This document shows, piece by piece, positions 52,650 through 58,358 of a stretch of 58,358 nt of DNA; within the stretch, counting starts at the first letter, position 1, and the number at the start of each line of letters is the position of its first letter. A program made the position numbers and the translations under genes. Source of the stretch: Bacteroidota bacterium. Its GTDB lineage: Bacteria; Bacteroidota; Bacteroidia; Chitinophagales; Saprospiraceae. Location of the stretch: contig JAKQHS010000155.1 in the NCBI GenBank assembly GCA_029557915.1, positions 1 to 58,358 of the forward strand, written 5' to 3'. The notes under the pieces were generated by a model, which worked only from the letters and a program-made list of their open reading frames with translations, did no database searches and was not told the origin of the DNA.

Positions 52650-53375
52650 TTATTTTCTTTTTCTTAAAGATTCTCCAGTAAGTTCAATGCGATGTGAATT
52701 GGATACAATGCGGTCCAGGATTGCATCCGCGATGGTCGGTTCTGCTATGATTTCGTACCAGATGCTGATAGGTAATTGGGAAGCAATGATCATCGATCTA
52801 CGCCCGTGCCGATCCTCCACCATTTCCAAAAGATCCAATCTTGCCAATTCATCGGGTCGTTGTAAGCCAAAGTCATCCAGAATCAGTAGATCTGCACGAG
52901 CCAGTAGTTGCATTTGCCTTCTGTGCGTTCCATCGAGCCGAGCTAAGCGAAGAGCCTGATATAGTTTTTGCGTGTTGTGGTATGCCACCTTCAACCCCAT
53001 TTGACAACATTGATGTCCAATAGCTGATGCCAGATGACTTTTCCCTACTCCGGTTGGTCCTGTAATCATCAGATTTTCCGCTTTGTTGACCCAATCACAG
53101 GTACTGATTAAGGCAAGTTGTTCTCCAGATAGATTTCGTTTCGCATCGGCTTTAATCTCCTGGAGCGATGCCGTGTAACGGAATCGGGCCGAACGTGTCA
53201 AACGGTGTATTTTCCGGTTATTGCGTTCATCCCATTCCTGTTGCAACAGTATGGCCAGTAATTGATCTGCATTGATGCTTCCCAGTTTCTTGCCTTGAAC
53301 GAGTCCTTGCATCGCATCATACATACCATGCAATCTCATGTCGCGCATTAATTCAAGTGTTTTTTGATGATTCAT
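52650..53375 (-). CDS. istB: IS21-type ATPase helper IstB
   Basis: 241 aa from the ATG at 53375 (MNHQKTLELMRDMRLHGM); the longer open frame overlaps istA and is not family-like. AAA+ helper for the transposase. Walker A is LMITGPTGVGKSHLASAIG, Walker B LLILDDFGLQ, and sensor-type segments include RSMIIASQLPISIWYE and ADAILDRIVSNSHRIELTGESLRK. Complete. It starts 22 nt after istA. Confidence 0.95.
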   Translation of the reverse strand: MNHQKTLELMRDMRLHGMYDAMQGLVQGKKLGSINADQLLAILLQQEWDERNNRKIHRLTRSARFRYTASLQEIKADAKRNLSGEQLALISTCDWVNKAENLMITGPTGVGKSHLASAIGHQCCQMGLKVAYHNTQKLYQALRLARLDGTHRRQMQLLARADLLILDDFGLQRPDELARLDLLEMVEDRHGRRSMIIASQLPISIWYEIIAEPTIADAILDRIVSNSHRIELTGESLRKRK

Positions 53376-53397
53376 TGTACATGTATTTTTAAAGTGA

Positions 53398-54945
53398 TTA
53401 ATTAAAGTGAGAGGCACCCCTGATATTGGGATGGTCTGGGATCGGAGCGTGTTTGGTTGGCCACAGAGACTCCCGGTTGGCGTATTGACCCTGTGCCAGC
53501 CGTTCGATATTCCGGTAAGTACAGACCTGATACTCCAATGCGATGGCACAGCTTTCAATCAGGATTTCTTTGGATGTTTTTTTAGCCAGTGACAAGATGC
53601 CCTGACAAGATTTGTATGCTTGTTCCGGATGAATACTTCGTTTCAATACCATATCGATGACCGCCAGCACCGGTGGGCCAATAGAAGCAGCCCTTTCTTT
53701 TAATACCGTTTCATTCATACCGGCCAACACTGCCCGATGATGGGAGGGCATATGCTCACTGATCGTATGGTACTTACCGGGTTTATCTGCTGCATGGGTG
53801 GCCACGCAGTCACCCTGGTGATAGATTCTTACCAGGGAAGGAGTAATGATTACGTGTACTTTCAGACCAATGTAACGATAAGGCGCACTGAAGTATCTTT
53901 TGGATTTTGACAGAAATACATGGCCATTCTGCTGGACGGTTAGAATCAGGTGTTGCTTGATTTGATAGCGTTCATTGGGCAATGCCTTGAGCGCGGGTCT
54001 TTCATCCCTCTCCAACAGTACTTCCCGTGAACATTGGTACTGTTGCATCATTCGTTGATTGAGCAAAGTCGATTGTTCCAGCAGGGCCGTATTCAATTCC
54101 TGCACGCTGTAAAAGGTCTGCTTCCGTAAGGGAGCGAATATCCTCTGGTAGGAAATGGCCACAGCCCGTTCCACTTTTGCTTTGTCTTTGGGTTTCCCGG
54201 GTCTGGCGGGAATCACGGCCATTCCATAGTGATTGGCCATATCCAGGAAGACTTCATTAATCCTTGGTTCATAACGGTGAGCCTGGTGAACGGCAGATTT
54301 AAGATTGTCCGGCACAACAGCCCGGGGGCTTCCTCCAATATATTCCAATACAGACCCAAACGCTGCCACCACTTCTTCGATCTTCTGAGAATGGGCCGCT
54401 ACTACTGCCGTATAATTACTGTATCCCAGCGTGGCTACAAAGGCTTCACACGAAATGATTTCCCCACTGTTACGGTCTACATAATGCAATTTGTCACCGG
54501 TAAAGTCTACGTAAATCTTATCTCCCGGCTCATGATCCCGAATAAAAGTTGCTTGCTGGCTTCGATCATAGAGCTGCAAATAATAGCAAAACTGGGAGTA
54601 TTGATATCCACCGGGATACTCCCTTTTGTATTCTTCCCACAACAGTTGTTAGGTGAGGTGAGGGTGCCTCAGCTCCTGGTAAAGTTTATCCAGGCGAAGC
54701 ATGAAATCCTGATGTCGCTCTCTTTCAGTATTTAAGGGAGCTCGCAATATATACTCAATCCGAACATCCTCAAGCTCTAAGAGGTCCTCCAGATTTAATT
54801 CGCGGCTTTTTATCGTCCGGAAATACCCCTTAATGGTATTGCGGGAAATGCCTGTTTCCCGGACGATTCCTTTGATCGGAATGCCCTGCAAAAAGAGGCG
54901 TAGGATTTGTTTGAGTTGACTCATACGAATTGAATTTCCTGCCAT
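53398..54945 (-). pseudogene. istA: IS21-type transposase IstA interrupted by an in-frame TAA
   Basis: The N-terminal part (54649-54945) has a helix-turn-helix (LKQILRLFLQGIPIKGIVRETGISRNTIKGYFRTI). It ends ...LRHPHLT then TAA (54649-54651), and the same frame continues QLLWEEYKREYPGGYQYSQF to 53398. The DDE residues are in KIYVDFTGDKL, AVVPDNLKSAV and KAKVERAVAIS. In intact relatives a Leu normally stands where the stop is, so a TTA-to-TAA change is likely. The start could also be the ATG at 54924. Either a dead transposase or one needing read-through or reinitiation (a TTG lies just after the stop). Confidence 0.85.
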
Positions 54946-55185
54946 AATGTTGTGCTTTGTTTGAGCAAAGCACGCTTGACATTATTACAATCCAAATTCC
55001 AGTATGAAATCAAGGGGTCAGTATCCCGGAATGACACAAATTTGAGGGGGGTCAGTATCCCGGAACCAATACCGTAAAGGGGGGTCAGTATCCCGGAATG
55101 ACTTTTCTATACCAGGGGGTCAGTATCCCGGAACAAGGGGTCAGTATCCGCCGGAATAGGGGGTCAGCATGACCCGGAATATACA

Positions 55186-55324
55186 CCTTGTTTTCTTCCT
55201 CTTCCAAAAGCCTCAGTCCGGCTCTTATTACTTCGCTTGCGTTTTTATATCTTCCCTGGGTGATTCTTTTTTCAACAAAATCTTCAAAATACTCTCCTAA
55301 GGATACAGATGTGTTTCGTCCCAT
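55186..55324 (-). pseudogene. parD: parD antitoxin, N-terminal fragment
   Basis: From the ATG at 55324: MGRNTSVSLGEYFEDFVEKR, then ITQGRYKNASEVIRAGLRLLEEEENKV, the ribbon-helix-helix domain of a ParD/CC2985-type antitoxin. The frame then runs into the IS element. Joined to the C-terminal fragment with one CCTTG removed, it gives an uninterrupted 83-residue ParD. Confidence 0.92.
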
Positions 55325-55346
55325 GACTTTAAAAAGTTTAAATAAA

Positions 55347-55365
55347 ATTACCAAATTTTGGTAAT
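55347..55365 (-). promoter_or_regulatory. Palindrome upstream of parD, likely its operator
   Basis: Perfect inverted repeat ATTACCAAA / TTTGGTAAT around a single central base, 22 nt ahead of the parD ATG. ParD ribbon-helix-helix proteins usually repress their own promoter at such sites. Confidence 0.6.
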
Positions 55366-55375
55366 TTATCAAATT

Positions 55376-55447
55376 CCCAAAACAGGGAGTATCAAAGATC
55401 CCGCCTGTTTTCCATGCACAATTTTCTTTGTGGTCCTTGTGTCTCCT
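55376..55447. repeat. 72-bp hairpin-bearing repeat, copy 1
   Basis: Begins CCCAAAACAGGGAGTATCAA and ends GGTCCTTGTGTCTCCTG, with arms AAACAGG / CCTGTTT. The second copy is at 56049-56120 in the same orientation. Confidence 0.8.
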
Positions 55448-56048
55448 GTATAATTTGCGGGGGCCGAAGCTAAGCTTCGTCCGAACTAATCCCGTAGGGA
55501 CTTCATTACTGGTAGCATAAAATTTTAGGATTTAATATCGTCCCGGATGGGACGAAATAACCTGCCCATATGAGCTACCCATATGTCGTGCCTAACGGCA
55601 CATTGTTGGATTGCGATTTTTGCAAAACGATATCATTATATGTCTTTTGGGCTGAATTCTGAATGGGGGGCCGAAGTCCTAACCTGGGTTTCCCACTACG
55701 ACACAACGAAGTGAAGGGCACGAAGGAATTATTTGTGTGCTTTATGGCATTCGTGGGGCCGAAGTCCGAACATGGGCATCGGAGATGTTCCACGTTTTTA
55801 CTACTCATCCAAAGTAAAAACCCGGCTTCGGAGAAGCCCAACATCGCCCATCAATGATATTATCCCCGTTAATTTATTAATTGGGACTGCATTTGTTAGG
55901 CTTCTCCGAAGCCATTGTATTGTCTTATTTTTTACCAATAAGGTCAGGCATCTCCGATGCTGGTAAATCCCGGGCTGCCAGGCAGACTTCCATGTCTCGT
56001 TTATCAGAAAATGTAAAACTGCTCCAGCAGGCACTGGATTGTCATAAA
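55448..56048. repeat. Repeat mosaic without genes between parD and the esterase gene
   Basis: Contains several short hairpins: CGAAGCTAAGCTTCG (about 55465-55479), CGTCCCGGATGGGACG (about 55539-55554) and GTGCCTAACGGCAC (near 55590). It also holds one dispersed hairpin module (about 55690-55757), then two copies of the bipartite two-hairpin element: 55776-55788 with 55824-55838, and inverted 55899-55913 with 55948-55960. No coding frame here looks real. Confidence 0.8.
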
Positions 56049-56120
56049 CCCAAAACAGGGAATCACAAAGAACCCGCCTGTTTTCCCTGCACTTTTTTCT
56101 TGGTGGTCCTTGTGTCTTCG
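56049..56120. repeat. 72-bp hairpin-bearing repeat, copy 2
   Basis: Begins CCCAAAACAGGGAATCACAA and ends GGTCCTTGTGTCTTCG, arms AAAACAGG / CCTGTTTT. Direct repeat of 55376-55447 with scattered differences. Confidence 0.8.
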
Positions 56121-56150
56121 TGGGAGCCCTTGATGGGAACTCTGCGGGAC

Positions 56151-57146
56151 CTATTTTCCCGCCTTAGCCTTCAAAAATCCATTCACATCCAGCCAGTGGG
56201 TAAAGGCCTCGAACCACCGGTTGCTGGTCCGGTTGGGATTGCCGAGGCCGAAGCCGTGGCCTCCGGTCTGGTAAAGGTGGAACTCGACGGGCCGGCCCGC
56301 TTTGAACCAGGAATCGATCACCCCAAACTGGCCGCGGAAGAGAAAATCGTCGGTGGCGATCACATTGAACATAGGCGGAGCATCCTTCGGCACCTCGACC
56401 GGGCCCATGCCGCCATAGATCGGGCCGATGAAGGCCAGTTTCATGGTTTTGGATTGGAGGGTGCAGTGCATGGTGAGGCCGGCGCCGGCCGAAAAGCCGA
56501 TCATGCCCAGGCGGGAAGGATCAACCCCCCATTCCGCGGCCCGGCTGAGGATCATGGCATAGGCAGCCTCGGCATCTGCGAGCTGGTTGGAAAGGTCCCA
56601 ACGGGGCGGACTCGGTGGCGTGGCCACAGGCGGCGTAGCCGCAGGCGGCGAAGCCACAGGCGGTGTTGTAGCGGGTGGTGTCTCCGCAGGACGGGCTGCT
56701 GCGGCGAAAGTTCTATTCATCGACTCTCTGAAGCCGTCGAGGGATTCCGGGGTGGGCTGGAGCCGGTATTTGAGCACAAAGGCGGCGATGCCTTTATTCG
56801 CAAGCGCCTGGGCGACTTCCCAGCCTTCGTTGCCCATGGACAGCCATCTGAAACCACCGCCTGGCGCCACGATGACGGCTGCGCCGTTGGCCTTGCCCGG
56901 TTCGGGCAGGAAGGGGGTGAGGGTGGCCCTGGAGATATTCCGCGTCATCGGATCTCCCCACTGGCGGAACCAGGTCTCCGGCGCCGTCTGGCCCTCGACG
57001 CCGCCCGTATTGAGCGGTATGGCGTTGGGCTCGGGGGGAGCCTCGAGGGGATAGATCGTGCCGTCCTGGGCTAGGGTGGAGAAGGAGAAGAGGAGGAGGG
57101 AGGCCAGGAAGGCCAAATTGATACGGCTTATGATCTTTGAAGGCAT
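56151..57146 (-). CDS. Secreted alpha/beta-hydrolase (acetylesterase-like) with Pro/Ala-rich insert
   Basis: 331 aa from the ATG at 57146 (MPSKIISRINLAFLASLLLFSFSTLAQ, signal peptide); a longer frame starts 18 codons earlier. Alpha/beta-hydrolase fold: AAVIVAPGGGFRWLSMGNEGWEVAQALANKGIAAFVLKYRL (oxyanion GGG), LGMIGFSAGAGLTMHCTL (nucleophile Ser in GFSAG), VEFHLYQTGGHGFGLGN (catalytic His). It resembles acetyl-xylan-esterase and carbohydrate esterase relatives. About 30 residues between the second and third segments are a Thr/Pro/Ala repeat (PPVASPPAATPPVATPP), an unusual loop expansion. No T9SS domain. Confidence 0.85.
   Translation of the reverse strand: MPSKIISRINLAFLASLLLFSFSTLAQDGTIYPLEAPPEPNAIPLNTGGVEGQTAPETWFRQWGDPMTRNISRATLTPFLPEPGKANGAAVIVAPGGGFRWLSMGNEGWEVAQALANKGIAAFVLKYRLQPTPESLDGFRESMNRTFAAAARPAETPPATTPPVASPPAATPPVATPPSPPRWDLSNQLADAEAAYAMILSRAAEWGVDPSRLGMIGFSAGAGLTMHCTLQSKTMKLAFIGPIYGGMGPVEVPKDAPPMFNVIATDDFLFRGQFGVIDSWFKAGRPVEFHLYQTGGHGFGLGNPNRTSNRWFEAFTHWLDVNGFLKAKAGK
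56600..56695. repeat. Coding minisatellite inside the esterase gene
   Basis: Imperfect units of about 15 nt resembling GGCGGCGTAGCCGCA, GGCGGCGAAGCCACA, GGCGGTGTTGTAGCG, GGTGGTGTCTCCGCA. Read on the minus strand they encode the Pro/Ala/Thr insert. Confidence 0.75.
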
Positions 57147-57280
57147 GGTGGATGGATTGATAGGTGAAGGTATGAAATTTGATGGGTTAGAGATTCTCAA
57201 AGCTGGAATTTTGCACTTTACCTGTCATAGAAGTACGAGCTCCTGCTTTCCTAAACGGCGGTTAGCAGGTAGGCTTTCAT

Positions 57281-57741
57281 TTATATTGACTTCAAAGTTT
57301 TAAGAATATCTTCAATTTTCACCAATTCAGTGTGATTTTTATCGGTTTCTTTAATTTCAATATCAATTGTAAATGAACAAATGTAAATCTTCAAATTTTC
57401 AATTAAATACCAATAGTAAATGTACAAGTCATCAGAGGTTTCAGAAAAATAAAATGCTTTTATCTTGTCCCAAGTTAGTTCTTCATAATCTGTGTCTGTA
57501 AGCTCACTTTTAATAAATTCAGATGGGCGGTCAACTTGAATATTCAAGGGTGTTATTCTCAAGTTACCTGTCCATTCCGAAGTATCAAAAAATCCATTTG
57601 TATTTTTTTCGTCCAATAGTTCATATTCGCTCCAATTGTGAGGTAAAATAATTGTATAGCCGTATTCTGAATTAAATTTCTGTCCGTTGTATCCACCCGG
57701 CCAAGTACATATACTCGGATTAGCGGTATGAATAAAGAAGG
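57281..57741 (-). pseudogene. 5'-truncated gene of a small DUF3805-like protein
   Basis: The frame is open from the IS66-type end at 57742 to a stop at 57281 and contains no ATG or GTG before a TTG at 57616. It encodes GGYNGQKFNSEYGYTIILPH, NWSEYELLDEKNTNGFFDTS, EWTGNLRITPLNIQV and an acidic helical tail. The SEYGYTI-LPHNWSEYE-WTGNLRIT pattern suggests the DUF3805 family (from memory). Upstream codons would have been removed or displaced by the IS66-type insertion. It could still start at the TTG, but that would split the conserved domain. Confidence 0.65.
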
Positions 57742-58358
57742 GTAAGTTATTTTGCTATTGGCAGCAATTCATCCACCCGGTTTATCGGATGAGAGGGTAA
57801 TGCCAGAAGGGTAGATTTCAACCAATCCAGGGGATTTATGCCTTGAAGTTTGCATGTACCCAATAGGGAATATAGCATAGCACTTCGTGATGCTGCTTCA
57901 TGACTACCAGCAAAGAGGTAGTTTTTACGACCGATGGCAATGGGCCGTATGCTGTTCTCCACCGGATTATTATCGATATTCAGCTTGCCATCGGTGATGT
58001 AAATGGTCAGTTCTTTCCAACGGCCAAGGGTATAGGCAATGGCCTTACCGATAGGGCTTTTAGGCAATACCTCCAGAACATTCTTTGTCATCCAGGTATG
58101 GAGCTGTTCCAGGACCGGAGTCGCTTTTAACTGCCGTTCTAACCGGATTTGCTCCTCATCCCATGGCTGGGCCTTAATTTGCCGTTCCAGGGCATAGAGT
58201 TGCTGAAAAAGTTCCAAGGCTTGCTGACTTCGGGGAGCATCATTGAACTGGGCTTCATAAAACATCCTTCGGGCATGCGCCATGCAATGCATCAAGGTAA
58301 TTTCTTCATTGTCCTTATACAGGTCATATACTCCATATCCGTCGGTCTGCAGGTGTCC
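57742..58358 (-). mobile_element. End of an IS66-family element (runs off the window)
   Basis: The element's tip is placed at GTAAGTTATTTTG (57742), since IS66 ends begin GTAA. The stop codon of its transposase lies within the tip. The other end is outside the window, so no target duplication could be checked. Confidence 0.7.
57747..58358 (-). CDS. IS66-family transposase (TnpC), C-terminal part
   Basis: About 204 codons visible; the start is beyond the window edge. Frame at the edge reads HLQTDGYGVYDLYKDNEEI, which carries a catalytic Asp. LMHCMAHARRMFYEA is the following conserved segment. The catalytic Glu is in NNPVENSIRPIAIGRKNYLFAGSHEAA, the IS66 hallmark. The C-terminal IS66 domain (SLLGTCKLQGINPLDWLKSTL) is present. 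Confidence 0.92.
   Translation of the reverse strand, partial: GHLQTDGYGVYDLYKDNEEITLMHCMAHARRMFYEAQFNDAPRSQQALELFQQLYALERQIKAQPWDEEQIRLERQLKATPVLEQLHTWMTKNVLEVLPKSPIGKAIAYTLGRWKELTIYITDGKLNIDNNPVENSIRPIAIGRKNYLFAGSHEAASRSAMLYSLLGTCKLQGINPLDWLKSTLLALPSHPINRVDELLPIAK

Larger units (their letters stand above)
52508..55185 (-). mobile_element. IS21-family insertion sequence inside parD
   Basis: 2678 bp. Ends are TGTTTATTCCGG (left) and CCGGAATATACA (right), 11 of 12 complementary, with TGT...ACA tips. It is flanked by CCTTG at 52503-52507 and 55186-55190, a 5-bp target duplication. It carries istB and a broken istA. Subterminal repeats of the form GGGGTCAGTATCCCGGAA are found six times within 55015-55175, and reverse forms (ATTCCGGCATATTGACCCC) about three times within 52515-52600; these match the multiple terminal transposase sites known in IS21. 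Confidence 0.95.

Overview
This 58 kb window looks like a chromosomal segment of a Bacteroidota bacterium, most likely Saprospiria-like (the class is an inference). The evidence is a TonB-dependent receptor with a carboxypeptidase-like N-domain, two proteins with type IX secretion C-terminal sorting domains, an ECF sigma/anti-sigma/DUF4252 operon, BatA-type and DUF4199 proteins, many -7 promoter boxes of the Bacteroidota form TAnnTTTG, and moderate GC. No rRNA or tRNA gene was recognised.

Layout. 1-7.4 kb: secreted esterase, TonB-dependent receptor, a large 12-copy tandem repeat array and a DUF6340 lipoprotein. 7.4-17.1 kb: housekeeping genes (two adjacent NhaD antiporters, dusB, a CCA-adding-type nucleotidyltransferase, an FKBP lipoprotein, a histidine phosphatase, lpxB, a small membrane protein, surE, holA). 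17.1-23.7 kb: a complete trpEGDCFBA operon preceded by a leader peptide with three consecutive Trp codons and alternative hairpins, i.e. a classical attenuator layout. 23.9-32.3 kb: folD-prmA, a sigma/anti-sigma/DUF4252 operon, an LptF/G-type permease and a large beta-propeller protein. 32.5-37.3 kb: a Dna2-like nuclease-helicase, a hairpin repeat cluster and a DUF697/SHOCT protein. 37.4-43.9 kb: a compact operon for GDP-heptose synthesis (hddA-gmhA-hddC-gmhB) with ridA-like and queE genes, then two glycosyltransferases. 44-50.4 kb: DUF4199, a dihydroorotase homologue lacking its metal ligands, a BatA/VWA protein, a CbpA-type DnaJ protein and a Xre-RES toxin-antitoxin pair. 50.5-58.4 kb is accessory: a class V aminotransferase-fold protein, a parDE module whose antitoxin gene is split by an IS21-type element, many small hairpin repeats, an esterase with a Pro/Ala-rich insert, and the end of an IS66-type element that cuts off a small gene.

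The most informative non-gene signals are these. (1) The IS21-like element has TGT...ACA ends and a 5-bp CCTTG duplication, and its removal exactly restores parD. (2) Several unrelated hairpin repeat families are shared between distant loci of the window, including a bipartite two-hairpin element found three times with a nearly fixed 34-35 nt spacing. (3) The trp attenuator. (4) A perfect operator palindrome sits inside the promoter of the Xre-RES pair. (5) TAnnTTTG boxes lie only 3-11 nt from several start codons, suggesting short-leader or leaderless mRNAs.

Starts given here were chosen from family alignment knowledge and visible ATG/GTG/TTG codons, and are stated where they differ from the longest reading frame. 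All homology statements come from recognition of motifs, not from database searches.
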